64,000 nt of DNA from Pollutimonas sp. M17 (GCF_025836975.1 NZ_CP107548.1:3534001-3598000), one strand, 5' to 3'. Shown: positions 34,844 through 44,316, counted from the stretch's first letter. Numbers and translations: made by a program. Notes: generated by a model not told the origin, from the sequence alone.

Positions 34844-37477
34844 TCAGGCGGCCGCGGCCGTCAGCCCTTCGCGCCGCAGCCTGGCTCCCTGTCGCATCCA
34901 TATCAATGACAGGATCAGCGAGGCCGGTATGTATATCCAGAACTCCGACGGGCGGGCCGGATTGGGGATCTTGATTTCCGCCACATCCCAGCCCTGCTCC
35001 CATCCGGCGCGGCGCGCCTGGCTGCCGAAGCGGACCGCCGCGATCTGGGCCTGGTCGCCCATGGCCATGACGGTCAGGCCGGCCGCCGACAGGCGCTGCA
35101 ATCCGGCCGAATCGCCGGTCGCGGTGCTGCCCTCCGGCAAGGCGGGCAAGGGCACGGCCACGGTCTTCTGCAGTTCATCGCCTTCCAGGTTCATGCCCTT
35201 GAGCACCGCCACCAGGCGGCCCTTCTCCGGCATATTCGCCGCCGTCTTCAGCAATTCGGCCGGCGGCCGGCTTTCATACTTGGACGCCAGGTGGTCCATG
35301 AAATAGTCGGGCCGGAACAGCATGAAAGTGACCAGCAGCAACAGGACCACTTCCATCCAGGTGGCCTTGACGCGCATCCATTTCATGGTGGCCGCCGCGA
35401 ACGTCAGGGAAGCCAGGGTAGCGCCCCCTACCACCAATATCAGTTCGCCCCAGCCATTCACGTCGATCAGCAGCAGCAAGGGATTGAATATGAACATGAA
35501 GGGCAGCACGGCGGTGCGCATGGCATAGGTTACGCCCTGGATGCCCGTCTTGATGGGGTCTTCGCCCGAAATGGCGGCCGCGGCAAAGGTGGCCAGGCCC
35601 ACCGGCGGCGTGATGTCGGCCATGATGCCGTAATAGAACACGAACATGTGCACGGCGATCAGGGGAATCACCAAGCCGTTCTGCGCGCCCAGCTCCACCA
35701 CCACCGGCGCCATCAGCGTCGCCATCAGGATGTAATTGGCGGTCGTGGGCATGCCCAGCCCCAGCACCAGGCAGACCGCCGCCGTGAAGAACAGCATGGC
35801 CAGCACGCTGCCCATCGAGATCATCTCCACGAAGGCCGTCATGCGCAGGCCGAGGCCGGTCAAGGTGATCGCGCCCACGATCAGCCCGGCCGTACCGCAG
35901 GCGATGGCGATGCCTATCATGTTGCGCGCGCCTTCCTGCAGGCCGTTCACGGTTTCGGACAGGCCCAGCCGCGTGGGCTCCAGGACTTCCTGCTTGCGGA
36001 ACCAGGCGATCAGCGGTCGCTGGGTCAGCATCTGGATCACCATGGACACCACGGCCCAGAACGCCGACAGGCCGGCCGACAACTGCTCGACCGACAGGCA
36101 CCACACCAGGATGCCGATGGGAATAAGGAAATAAAGGCCTGCACGCACCGTGGGCCAGGCTTCGGGACGCGTGGGATTGGTGATGCTGATTTCCGTGGGC
36201 AGGTCGGGATGCGATGCCGATATCCGCAGCAGCCACAGATACAGCGCCACCAGCATGGCGCACAATATCCAGATGGCCGCGCCGCCGGCCACCGCCTGCA
36301 CGCCCACGCCTATCCAGTAGACAAGGCCCATGACCACCAGCGAGCCCGCGATCCCCATGCCCCAGCCGGCCAGCTTCTGCAGCACCGTGCGGGGCTTGCC
36401 CGCCGACATCATCGGCTGTATGCCCAGCTGCAATGCTTCGAGGTGGACGATGTAGAACAAGGCAATATAGGAAATGCTGGCCGGCAGCAGCGCGTGCCGG
36501 ATGATGTCGGTATACGGTATGCCCACGTATTCGATCATCAGGAAGGCCGCCGCGCCCATGACGGGCGGCATGATCTGCCCGTTGACCGACGAGGCGGTCT
36601 CGATGGCGCCGGCGCGTATGCCGCCGTAGCCCGCCTTCTTCATGAGCGGAATGGTGAATATGCCGCCGGTCACCACGTTGGCCACCGAGGAAGCTGAAAC
36701 AATGCCGTTCACCGCCGAGGACACCACCGCCACCTTGGCCGGACCGCCGCGCAGATGGCCCAGCAGCGCGAACGACACCTGCATCATGTAATTGCCGGCG
36801 CCGCAGCGGTCAAGCAGCGAGCCGAGCAGGACGAAAATGAAAATATAGGAAACCGATACGCCCAGCGCCACCCCGTAGACGCCTTCGGTCGTGAGCCACA
36901 TGTGCGACACCAGCCGCTCGATGGAGGCGCCGCGATGCGCCAGCGCGTCGGGCAGCCAGGGCCCAAGGAATGAATACATGACGAAGACCGCGCCCAGCAC
37001 CGCCATGGGCGCGCCCAGCGCGCGCCGCGTCACCTCCAGCAGGAGCAGCAGCCCCGCGGATGCCACCACGATGTCCATGGTCGTGGGTATGCCCGGACGG
37101 GTGGCCAGCTCTTTGTAGAACAGGAACAGATACGCGCCGCAAAAACCGGCGATCAGCGCGAAGACCCAGTCGAACCAGGGCATACTGTCGCGCGGAGAGC
37201 TCTTGCGCGCCGGATAGGCCAGATAGCCCAGAAACATGGCGATGCCCAGGTGCAGCGCGCGGGCCTCGGTATCATTGAAGATGCCGAAGTTGAACGCGAA
37301 TGGCAACGGCGAGGCATACCATAGCTGGAACAGGGACCAGGCAATGGCGCCGCAGAAGAGGACCGCTCCGGTTATTCCGCCTACGTTGCGTCCGCCGCGA
37401 TCGACGTCGGCGACCAGTTGTTCCAGATTGGCATTGGTCTGCTGCGCGGCAGCGGACGGCGGGGATGTCGTACCCAT
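34844..37477 (-). CDS. TRAP transporter fused permease (4TM/12TM), TAXI-associated
   Basis: An 877-residue inner-membrane protein joining the small (DctQ-like) and large (DctM-like) TRAP subunits. Large-subunit blocks include LGLGMPTTANYILMATLMAP, ADITPPVGLATFAAAAISGEDP and VNGIVSASSVANVVTGGIFT; more than a dozen hydrophobic segments are seen. Between about residues 705 and 830 there is a hydrophilic extension (KYESRPPAELLKTAANMPEKG onward) ending in a last membrane helix, as in fused permeases with a DUF3394-type tail. Transports an organic acid with the TAXI binding protein upstream, driven by ion gradient. Substrate unknown. Confidence 0.92.
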   Translation of the reverse strand: MGTTSPPSAAAQQTNANLEQLVADVDRGGRNVGGITGAVLFCGAIAWSLFQLWYASPLPFAFNFGIFNDTEARALHLGIAMFLGYLAYPARKSSPRDSMPWFDWVFALIAGFCGAYLFLFYKELATRPGIPTTMDIVVASAGLLLLLEVTRRALGAPMAVLGAVFVMYSFLGPWLPDALAHRGASIERLVSHMWLTTEGVYGVALGVSVSYIFIFVLLGSLLDRCGAGNYMMQVSFALLGHLRGGPAKVAVVSSAVNGIVSASSVANVVTGGIFTIPLMKKAGYGGIRAGAIETASSVNGQIMPPVMGAAAFLMIEYVGIPYTDIIRHALLPASISYIALFYIVHLEALQLGIQPMMSAGKPRTVLQKLAGWGMGIAGSLVVMGLVYWIGVGVQAVAGGAAIWILCAMLVALYLWLLRISASHPDLPTEISITNPTRPEAWPTVRAGLYFLIPIGILVWCLSVEQLSAGLSAFWAVVSMVIQMLTQRPLIAWFRKQEVLEPTRLGLSETVNGLQEGARNMIGIAIACGTAGLIVGAITLTGLGLRMTAFVEMISMGSVLAMLFFTAAVCLVLGLGMPTTANYILMATLMAPVVVELGAQNGLVIPLIAVHMFVFYYGIMADITPPVGLATFAAAAISGEDPIKTGIQGVTYAMRTAVLPFMFIFNPLLLLIDVNGWGELILVVGGATLASLTFAAATMKWMRVKATWMEVVLLLLVTFMLFRPDYFMDHLASKYESRPPAELLKTAANMPEKGRLVAVLKGMNLEGDELQKTVAVPLPALPEGSTATGDSAGLQRLSAAGLTVMAMGDQAQIAAVRFGSQARRAGWEQGWDVAEIKIPNPARPSEFWIYIPASLILSLIWMRQGARLRREGLTAAAA

Positions 37478-37507
37478 GCTTGATTCCTATTATGTTCCGT
37501 CAGGCAA

Positions 37508-37609
37508 ACAACGCGCCGGTACGGCGCCTGGACTGTCATACCTATACGGGCGGCTTGTAGCCGCCCGGTCCTGCGTTATTCTATCGATGCGCCCGCCAGG
37601 GGCGCATCG
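37508..37609. repeat. Hairpin-rich intercistronic region of the TRAP operon
   Basis: Two perfect inverted repeats lie between the TAXI gene stop and the permease start: CGGGCGGCT-TGT-AGCCGCCCG at 37547-37567 and CGATGCGCCC-GCCAG-GGGCGCATCG at 37585-37609; a smaller CGCCG-GTA-CGGCG is near 37514-37526. No T-run follows. This is the usual place for structures that raise binding-protein mRNA over permease mRNA. Confidence 0.7.
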
Positions 37610-37614
37610 CCGGC

Positions 37615-38613
37615 TTACAGCAAGCCTTTTTCCTTGAAGTACTTTTCCGCGCCCGGGTGCAGCGGAGCGGACAGGCCGTTCTTGACCATGTCCTTGGCGA
37701 CCAGATGCCCAAAGGCCGGATGCAGCTTCTTGAAGTCCTCGAAGTTGTCGAACACCGCCTTCACGATCAGGTACACCGTTTCTTCCGGAACATCGGACGA
37801 GGTCACGAAAGTGGCCAGTACACCGTAGGTATTGGTTTCTTGCGGATTGTTCGGATACAGGCCGGCGGGAATGGTCGCCTTGGCGTAGTAGGGATTGTCC
37901 GCCACCAGCTTGTCGACCACCGGGCCGGTCAGCGACATCAGTTGCGCGCCGCAGGTGGTGGTTGGATCCTGGATGTTCGCCGAGGGGTGGCCCACGCCGT
38001 ACATGAAGCCATCGATCTTGCCGTCGCACAGGGCGGGGCCATGCTCGTCGGGACGAAGCTCGGAGGCCAGCGAGAAGTAGCTCAGGTCGACGCCCTTGGC
38101 CTTCAGGAACTGCTCCATGGAGGCGCGTGTGCCCGAGCCCGGATTGCCGACGTTGAAGCGCTTGCCTTTCAGGTCGTCGAAAGACTTGATGTTGGCGTCC
38201 TTGCGGACCACGTAGGTGAACGGCTCGGGGTGAATGGAGAACACCGAACGCAGCTTCTTGTAGGCGCCCGCATCCTTGAACTGGCCTTCGCCGTTATAGG
38301 CGTTGAAGCCCACGTCGGACTGCACCACGCCCAGGTCCAGTTCGCCCGCCTTGATGGTGTTCACGTTGAACACCGATCCGCCGGTGGACTCCACCGAGCA
38401 GCGCACGCCGTGCTTGGCGCGATCCTTGTTTACCAGGCGGCAGATGGCGCCGCCGGCCGCATAGTAAACACCGGTCACTCCGCCTGTGCCGATGCTGACG
38501 AACTTTTGCTGCGCAACCGCCGGCAAGGGGGATGCCAGCGCCGCGAACATGGCCGCCGCGCCGGCCGTCATCGCCAGTCGCTTGCTGAAAGAGGATGCTA
38601 AAAACGTCTGCAT
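37615..38613 (-). CDS. TAXI-family TRAP solute-binding protein
   Basis: A 332-residue periplasmic receptor. A signal peptide ([21 protein letters not shown]) is followed by the TAXI hallmark [21 protein letters not shown], then [14 protein letters not shown] and [18 protein letters not shown]. Such proteins deliver organic acids or amino acids to fused TRAP permeases, here the next gene on the same strand after 137 bases. Ligand not determinable. The RpiR regulator upstream suggests control by a sugar-phosphate-like effector. Confidence 0.92.
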   Translation of the reverse strand: MQTFLASSFSKRLAMTAGAAAMFAALASPLPAVAQQKFVSIGTGGVTGVYYAAGGAICRLVNKDRAKHGVRCSVESTGGSVFNVNTIKAGELDLGVVQSDVGFNAYNGEGQFKDAGAYKKLRSVFSIHPEPFTYVVRKDANIKSFDDLKGKRFNVGNPGSGTRASMEQFLKAKGVDLSYFSLASELRPDEHGPALCDGKIDGFMYGVGHPSANIQDPTTTCGAQLMSLTGPVVDKLVADNPYYAKATIPAGLYPNNPQETNTYGVLATFVTSSDVPEETVYLIVKAVFDNFEDFKKLHPAFGHLVAKDMVKNGLSAPLHPGAEKYFKEKGLL

Positions 38614-38676
38614 GTCGATCTCCTTGGGGTTTCCCCACTGTTTTATTTCCGGCTAATGACCGGTGACTGCACAGGC

Positions 38677-38696
38677 ACTTGCCAAGGTGTGCAAGT
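38677..38696. repeat. Inverted repeat upstream of the TAXI gene
   Basis: ACTTGC-N8-GCAAGT with 6-bp arms in the 160-base gap between the RpiR regulator stop and the TAXI binding-protein start. It could be an operator for the transporter; no further copy was found by eye in the window. Confidence 0.35.
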
Positions 38697-38773
38697 ACCC
38701 GCGATAACACTTGGCAGCGTCGGCAGGCGCCGCAACGCTGACAACGAATCCTTACGCCGCCACGCATGCGCTT

Positions 38774-39694
38774 TCACTGGCTGCTGCCTCGCGGCGTCCA
38801 ATAAGCCAGTTCATCGCGCAAGCGCACTTCGACTTCGTCCAGGCGATTGAGCACCGCCTTGCCGCCCCGTGCGGCGAAGCGGGCAATCAGGTGCTCGGCC
38901 AAGGCCAAAGGCCCTGCCATGGTGTGAAAAAAAGAACCCGGGCCCTTGCGCGAACCCGCTCCCGCGCTCGATTCCGACTGAAACAACAAAACATGCGCCG
39001 CCTTCAGGGCCAGCGGCGACAGCGCGCCGTCGGTCAATGCGATAAGCTCCACCCCCCTGCGCGCCGCTTCGCGCGCCACCCGCACCGTGGGCGTCGAATA
39101 CGGAGCCTGTCCGATGGCGATCAGCACATCGCCCTGGCCCAGCATCTCCGCCTGTTCATCCAGCGTGCCGCCCGACCCGTCGAGCAGCACGCCGTTGCGC
39201 TGGACCAGTTGATAGGCATAGCGCATCTGGAATGCGGTGCCGAAGCTGGAGCGCGACCCCAGGAAGCCCACCAGCCTGGCCTTGATCATGGCCTGGACAG
39301 CGGCATCGAACTGGGCGGGCGTGTTCAGCGAACAGGCCGACTGCACCGCGCGGCCCTGCAAGCCGGCCAGCACATCGTGCGCCGGCAGTATCCCCCTATG
39401 GCTTCCGGAGGCCTGCAACTTGGCCGCCCGCTGGCGCAAGCCATAGCCCCCGCTGGCCAAGGCCTGCTGGAAGGGCGCGCGGAAGCTGTCGTAGCTTGCA
39501 TAGCCTGCCGCCCGGGCCAGGCGCAGCATGGTGGCGGGCGAGACCGACAAAGCCTGGGCCTGTCGCCGCATGGACCACAACCCCACTTCAGCCGGATGAC
39601 CGCTGACCCAGCGCGCCGCCCGCTGCAGCTCGGGCGTAAGCTGCGCGAATATCGCCAGAAGGCGCTCCTGGGGGGTGGTGAGCAAGGAAGTCAT
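38774..39694 (-). CDS. MurR/RpiR-family transcriptional regulator
   Basis: A 306-residue regulator. Residues about 1-80 form the RpiR HTH domain (LTPELQRAARWVSGHP, MRRQAQALSVSPATMLRLAR); residues about 125-265 are a SIS sugar-phosphate-binding domain (ARLVGFLGSRSSFGTAFQMR, GDVLIAIGQAPYSTPTVRVA, VELIALTDGALSPLA). It lies immediately upstream of, and on the same strand as, the TAXI-TRAP transporter and is its likely controller. Effector unknown. Confidence 0.9.
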   Translation of the reverse strand: MTSLLTTPQERLLAIFAQLTPELQRAARWVSGHPAEVGLWSMRRQAQALSVSPATMLRLARAAGYASYDSFRAPFQQALASGGYGLRQRAAKLQASGSHRGILPAHDVLAGLQGRAVQSACSLNTPAQFDAAVQAMIKARLVGFLGSRSSFGTAFQMRYAYQLVQRNGVLLDGSGGTLDEQAEMLGQGDVLIAIGQAPYSTPTVRVAREAARRGVELIALTDGALSPLALKAAHVLLFQSESSAGAGSRKGPGSFFHTMAGPLALAEHLIARFAARGGKAVLNRLDEVEVRLRDELAYWTPRGSSQ

Positions 39695-39720
39695 AGCCTG
39701 ACGCGGGGCTTAATGCTGAA

Positions 39721-39765
39721 AAAACATATGCTACAGCGACTGAGAAATTTAAAACAAATGTTTTT
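39721..39765. promoter_or_regulatory. Candidate operator repeats upstream of the RpiR regulator
   Basis: AAAACATATG at 39721 and AAAACAAATG at 39751 are direct repeats exactly 30 bases (three helical turns) apart; the second is part of the palindrome AAAACA-AA-TGTTTT (39751-39764). They sit in the AT-rich divergent region, 27-70 bases before the regulator start. Fits autoregulation, but the binding protein is a guess. Confidence 0.4.
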
Positions 39766-39967
39766 ATCGGGGTTTGCCCTAGTTTGAGGCCTGCTGTGCT
39801 TCGTGCAGGCAAAAAAGACCGCCGTTCACATAACCCGTATGCATGCTTGACGAATCAGGCATGCGCTTCTACGATGCAACAGGCGTTGACATGAACTGTC
39901 GATTTGTTTCATCAACCCGTCGCAAAGCCATGGTTTCGCTTCACTTACCACCGAGCACGAGTTACTT

Positions 39968-42541
39968 ATGAACGCTGGATCGCAGTGCCTCTGGCGGTGG
40001 ACGCTTCACAACGCAGCGATTCTTCTCATGGGCTTCACGCTGGGCAGTTCGCCGGCTCACGCGCAGCAGCGCCAGGTCCGGGTCGGCATTTTCGAGAACG
40101 CGCCCGAGCTTCACATGGACAAGGGCCAGCCCAGCGGCATTCTGGGCGAACTGCTGGTCGCCATCGCCAATACCGAAAAATGGACACTGACCGCGGTCCC
40201 CTGCGAATGGCGGGATTGCCTGGAGGACTTGCGGGAAGGCCGCATCGACCTCATGCCTGATGTGCCCGGCTCCGTCGACCGCCGCGAACTCTACGACTTC
40301 CACAAGATCCCGTCCCTGCATAGCTGGTCGCAAATGTACCAGGGCCAGGACGAACGCATCACTTCGGTGCTCGACCTGCAAGGCAAACGCATTGTGTCTT
40401 TGGCCGGCTCCGTGCAGGGCGACTATGTCGCCTCGCTGGCGAACAGCTTCGGGATCCGGGCCCGGCTCATCAGCGTCAGCGACCTGAAGGAAGGCTTCGC
40501 GATGGTCGCCGACAATCAGGCCGACGCCGTGGCGGCCAATTACTATTACGGGGAACTGCACGCGGCCGAGTCGGGCCTGTTCGCCACGCCGCTCATGTTC
40601 CAGCCGTCCCAACTGTTCTACGCCACGAAGAAAGGCAGGAACCTGGATTTGCTGGACGCCGTGGACCGGAACCTGGCCGAATGGCAGAACAATCCCGAGT
40701 CGGTCTACTTCGGCATCCTCCAGCGCTGGGGCCAGGCCAGGCCGCCCGCGGCCGTCCCCTCGTCGTTCTGGTGGGCCATATCGTCCCTGGGGCTGCTGCT
40801 GATCGTGGCGCTGGGCCTGGCCGCCTTGTTCAAGGCGCAGGTTCACCGGCAAACGCGGCACCTGAGGGCCAGCGAGAACCGGCTAAGCACCATACTGGAC
40901 AGCGTTGACGCCCATATCTACATCAAGGACCGGCAACTGAAGTATCGCTACGGAAACCATAAGCTGTGCGAGTTCTTCGGCCTGCACGGACCCGACCTGA
41001 TCGAGCGCCGCGACGATGAATTCCTCGACGGAGGCGAACTGGCCCAGATACGCCAGAACGATTTGCGCGTCATCAACAACGGCGAACGGGTGGCGCTGGA
41101 AGAACAGGTTTCCAAGCCGGGGGGCCAAGCCGCCGAGACTTTCCTTTCGATCAAGATTCCGCTGCGCGACAGGCGGGGCAAGATCGAAGCGCTGTGCGGC
41201 ATCTCCACCAACATCACCGACCACAAGCTGGCACAGGCCGCCGCGCACCGGCTGGCCTACTACGACCCGCTGACCGAGCTGCCCAACCGACGCCTGCTGC
41301 TGGAGCGCATGGGCCATGCGCTTGACGCCGTGCGCGGCGGCGCCGGCATAGGCGCCGTGCTGTTCGTCGATCTGGACAATTTCAAGCGCATCAATGACGC
41401 AAGGGGGCATGTCATCGGCGACGCCGTGCTGTGCGGAGTCGCCCAACGCCTGAAAGACATGGTGCGCGGCGTCGATACGGTCGCCCGCATAGGCGGCGAT
41501 GAATTCGTCATCCTGCTCGATCATTTCGGCCGCAGCCAGGATGAAAGCGCCCGTATCGCCATGACCATCGCCGAAAGCGTGCGGGCGGCGCTCGAACATC
41601 CCCTGATCATCGAAGGGCAACCTTATTTTTCCGGCGGCAGCATCGGCGTCACCCTTTTACGCCCCGACGGCAAGTCCACCGACGATGTGTTGCGCGAAGC
41701 GGATACAGCCATGTATCGCGCCAAGGAATCGGGACGCAACCGGGTCGCCTTCTATGAAACCAGCATGCAGACCGAAATCGAGGAGAGGCTGGCGCTGGAA
41801 CATGATTTGTCGCTGGCCATAGGAAGCGAACAGCTGGGCATGCATGCGCAGGCCCAATACGGACTGGATGGGGAGATCGCCGGCGTCGAACTGTTGATAC
41901 GCTGGGAACACCCCAAGCGCGGCAAGATTTCTCCATCCCGCTTCATTCCGGTTGCCGAGGAGACCGGCGTCATCCTGCGACTGGGCGACTGGACGCTGCA
42001 GCAGGCCTGCGACACGCTGCTGCGGCTGGATCAATCGGGCAAGCACTATCCGCTCTCCATCAACGTGAGCCCCCGCCAGTTCCGCCAGCACGACTTCGTG
42101 AGCCGTGTGCGAGAAATCGTGCTGGAATCGGGTGCGCCGGCGCATCGCCTTATCTTTGAAGTCACCGAAGGCATACTGATCGAGGACTTGCAGGGCGCCA
42201 TCGACCGCATGGGGGAGCTTTCCGACCTTGGCATCCGCTTTTCGATAGACGACTTCGGAACCGGCTACTCCAATCTTACCTATCTGAAGCGCCTGCCCTT
42301 GTACGAACTGAAGATAGACAAGAGCTTCATACACGATGTGCCGAGCGATCCCGACAATTCAGCCATCGTCAGGCTGATATTGGCCATGGCCAAGCAGCTT
42401 GGGCTGCGCGTGGTGGCCGAAGGAGTGGAGACCCGGGAACAGGCCGACTTCCTGGCCGCTCTCGAGTGCGATGCCATGCAGGGCTACTTCTTCGCCCGCC
42501 CCGCGCCCATCGCACGGTGGCTCAATCCGCCTGAGGCCTGA
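39968..42541 (+). CDS. Periplasmic-sensor GGDEF/EAL protein (cyclic di-GMP)
   Basis: An 857-residue membrane signalling protein. A signal-anchor (AAILLMGFTLGSSPAHAQ) is followed by a periplasmic family 3 solute-binding domain (about 35-255), a transmembrane helix (WWAISSLGLLLIVALGLAAL, about 268-288), a PAS domain (about 300-415), a GGDEF domain with intact GGDEF at about 509-513 and an EAL domain (about 600-850). The EAL motif reads ELL, with the catalytic Glu kept, and DDFGTGYSNL and LKIDKSFIHDV are intact, so both synthesis and hydrolysis of cyclic di-GMP are possible. Likely senses an amino-acid-like ligand. Ribosome site is weak. Confidence 0.92.
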   Translation: MNAGSQCLWRWTLHNAAILLMGFTLGSSPAHAQQRQVRVGIFENAPELHMDKGQPSGILGELLVAIANTEKWTLTAVPCEWRDCLEDLREGRIDLMPDVPGSVDRRELYDFHKIPSLHSWSQMYQGQDERITSVLDLQGKRIVSLAGSVQGDYVASLANSFGIRARLISVSDLKEGFAMVADNQADAVAANYYYGELHAAESGLFATPLMFQPSQLFYATKKGRNLDLLDAVDRNLAEWQNNPESVYFGILQRWGQARPPAAVPSSFWWAISSLGLLLIVALGLAALFKAQVHRQTRHLRASENRLSTILDSVDAHIYIKDRQLKYRYGNHKLCEFFGLHGPDLIERRDDEFLDGGELAQIRQNDLRVINNGERVALEEQVSKPGGQAAETFLSIKIPLRDRRGKIEALCGISTNITDHKLAQAAAHRLAYYDPLTELPNRRLLLERMGHALDAVRGGAGIGAVLFVDLDNFKRINDARGHVIGDAVLCGVAQRLKDMVRGVDTVARIGGDEFVILLDHFGRSQDESARIAMTIAESVRAALEHPLIIEGQPYFSGGSIGVTLLRPDGKSTDDVLREADTAMYRAKESGRNRVAFYETSMQTEIEERLALEHDLSLAIGSEQLGMHAQAQYGLDGEIAGVELLIRWEHPKRGKISPSRFIPVAEETGVILRLGDWTLQQACDTLLRLDQSGKHYPLSINVSPRQFRQHDFVSRVREIVLESGAPAHRLIFEVTEGILIEDLQGAIDRMGELSDLGIRFSIDDFGTGYSNLTYLKRLPLYELKIDKSFIHDVPSDPDNSAIVRLILAMAKQLGLRVVAEGVETREQADFLAALECDAMQGYFFARPAPIARWLNPPEA

Positions 42542-42559
42542 AGCCCGTCCGCGCAAGGC

Positions 42560-42979
42560 TCAGCCGGGCTGCGAGATTCCGGACAGGGCCTTCCTGGCCG
42601 GCTCGCTTCCCGCTCCGTCCACAGCCACATCGCCCAGCGCCACAATGCCCACCAGGCGCTTGTCCGCATTGACGATGGGCAGGCGCCGGATCTGATTCTC
42701 GCTCATGATCTGGCACGCTTTCTCGACCGAGTCGCTTTCGTAGGCCCACAGCACGTCCTCGGACATGACATCGCGCACTTTCGTGTCCGGACTCCTGCCG
42801 TCGGCCACGGCCCTGATGGCGATATCCCGATCGGATATCGTGCCTATCATGCGGTCGTTTTCACCGACGGGCAGCAGGCCGAAGTCGCCGTCCCGCATCT
42901 GCCTTGCCGCATCCTTGATCGTCGCGTCGGGAAACACGACCTTTACATCGTGACTCATCACATCTTTAAGCTGTTGCAT
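42560..42979 (-). CDS. CBS-domain pair protein
   Basis: A 139-residue protein consisting of two CBS domains (about 7-62 and 72-125): VMSHDVKVVFPDATIKDAAR, MIGTISDRDIAIRAVADGRS, VMSEDVLWAYESDSVEKACQ and QIRRLPIVNADKRLVGIVAL. Such stand-alone pairs bind adenine nucleotides and act as energy sensors. Start ATG at 42979 follows GGGAGACG; the upstream in-frame part to 43108 is shadow of the next gene. It lies 43 bases after a small zinc-ribbon gene on the same strand. Convergent with the GGDEF/EAL gene. Confidence 0.9.
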   Translation of the reverse strand: MQQLKDVMSHDVKVVFPDATIKDAARQMRDGDFGLLPVGENDRMIGTISDRDIAIRAVADGRSPDTKVRDVMSEDVLWAYESDSVEKACQIMSENQIRRLPIVNADKRLVGIVALGDVAVDGAGSEPARKALSGISQPG

Positions 42980-42983
42980 TTTC

Positions 42984-43009
42984 GTCTCCCGTTCAAGTCT
43001 CCCGTTCAA
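42984..43009. repeat. 13-bp tandem duplication carrying the ribosome site of the CBS gene
   Basis: GTCTCCCGTTCAA occurs twice in perfect tandem (42984-42996 and 42997-43009). On the coding (minus) strand each copy contains GGGAGA, so the CBS gene has two successive Shine-Dalgarno-like sites, the nearer at normal spacing. Confidence 0.75.
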
Positions 43010-43022
43010 TTGAGACCCACGC

Positions 43023-43256
43023 TTACACGCGGTCGCGCAACTGCGTAACACCCTGCTGCTCCGCACAGTGCTTGCAGCAGAACATGGCGCCGTCCTTTTC
43101 CAGGCCATGGCCGATGATTTTCACGCCGCAGTGCGAGCATGTGGGCGCAAGCTTGTGGATGGCACATTCGTAACTGTCGAATGTGTAGGTTTTACCGGCC
43201 GCCATAACCTGGAACGACTTATCGTATTCATTCCCGCAGGCATCGCATCTGGACAT
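43023..43256 (-). CDS. Small cysteine-rich zinc-ribbon protein
   Basis: A 77-residue protein with three CxxC-type pairs: RCDACGNEYD at the N-terminus, PTCSHCGVKIIGHGLEKDG in the middle and MFCCKHCAEQ near the end, plus further His residues. It should bind one or two zinc ions. The central GHG and C-terminal FCCxHCA recall small prokaryotic metallothionein-like or zinc-ribbon proteins, but I cannot name the family. Start 43256 follows GGAGGGC; the ATG at 43268 overlaps that site. It is 96 bases downstream of a ZIP metal transporter on the same strand, hinting at metal handling. Confidence 0.8.
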   Translation of the reverse strand: MSRCDACGNEYDKSFQVMAAGKTYTFDSYECAIHKLAPTCSHCGVKIIGHGLEKDGAMFCCKHCAEQQGVTQLRDRV

Positions 43257-43352
43257 ATCGCCCTCCATTGAAATCCAAGAAGAAAAACGCCGCGCGCCGC
43301 GACGGCGCCTGGAGGAGAAGAGAGCAAGTTATATGCCGTGACGGCCGTCGGT

Positions 43353-44234
43353 TCAGGCCAGCGCCGTATCGAGCAGCATCATCAATACGAACCCCAGAAT
43401 GAGCCCCAGCGTAGCGTGCGACTCGTGCCCCTGCCGGTGCGATTCCGGAATGATCTCGTGGCTGATCACGAACAACATCGCCCCCGCGGCGGCGGCCAGT
43501 CCCCAAGGCAGGAGCGCCGCCGATATCCCGATGACGGCCACACCCAGGACGGCGGCCAGGGGCTCGATCAGGCCCGAGAACACGGCCACGCCCACCGCGA
43601 TGGCGCGCCCGTAGCCCACGCTGCTGAGCGCCAGGGCCACGACCAGGCCTTCGGGCACGTCCTGAATGGAAATGCCCATTGCCAGAGCCCGCGCGCCAAT
43701 GTCGTCCGGGCCCGCGAAGCCCACCCCTATGGCCAGCCCTTCCGGAAAATTATGCAGGCAGATGGCCAGCACGAAGAGCCAGACCCGTTTCATCTTCCGG
43801 GCGCGCGAGCCCTCGACCCCCTTCACGAAATGCTCATGCGGAACCGAACGGTCGATAAGAAGCAGCAGCGCGGCTCCCAACATGATGCCGCCGCCCACGA
43901 TGGCGCCCGCTCCCCATGGACCCGAACCTTGTTCCCTTGCCACATTCAAGGCGGGAATGATCAGCGAAAAAGAGCTTGCCGCCAGCATCACGCCCGCGCC
44001 GAAACCCAACATGGCGTCGTTCGCACGTTGGGAAAACGGAATGGAAAAAACCACCGGCAATGTTCCCAGCGCCGTGGCTAGCGCAGCCAGGGAGCCCCAG
44101 CGCAATGCGCCCACCAGTTGGGGATTGTCCACCACCAGCCGCGCATAAAAATCCACCACCACCAGGATGGCCGCCATGGCAAAAATCAGCAAGCCCATGG
44201 AAAAGCCGGGCCGCATCAACCGAATGTCATCCAT
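43353..44234 (-). CDS. ZIP-family metal transporter
   Basis: A 293-residue inner-membrane protein with about eight hydrophobic helices. Metal-binding helix motifs typical of ZIP proteins are clear: CLHNFPEGLAIGVGF in helix 4, SIQDVPEGLVVALAL in helix 5 and SHEIIPESHRQGHES towards the end. It probably imports zinc or another divalent cation. The zinc-ribbon and CBS genes follow on the same strand. The start at 44234 (MDDIRLMRPGFSMG) may be preceded or replaced by internal Met at residue 7 or 13. Confidence 0.9.
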   Translation of the reverse strand: MDDIRLMRPGFSMGLLIFAMAAILVVVDFYARLVVDNPQLVGALRWGSLAALATALGTLPVVFSIPFSQRANDAMLGFGAGVMLAASSFSLIIPALNVAREQGSGPWGAGAIVGGGIMLGAALLLLIDRSVPHEHFVKGVEGSRARKMKRVWLFVLAICLHNFPEGLAIGVGFAGPDDIGARALAMGISIQDVPEGLVVALALSSVGYGRAIAVGVAVFSGLIEPLAAVLGVAVIGISAALLPWGLAAAAGAMLFVISHEIIPESHRQGHESHATLGLILGFVLMMLLDTALA

Positions 44235-44316
44235 GTGCTCATGCTCCGCTTGCAGTCAATTGGAAAATCATACGCTGCCCTGCTTATATCTGTAAGTTAT
44301 ATACAAGTTTCTTATA

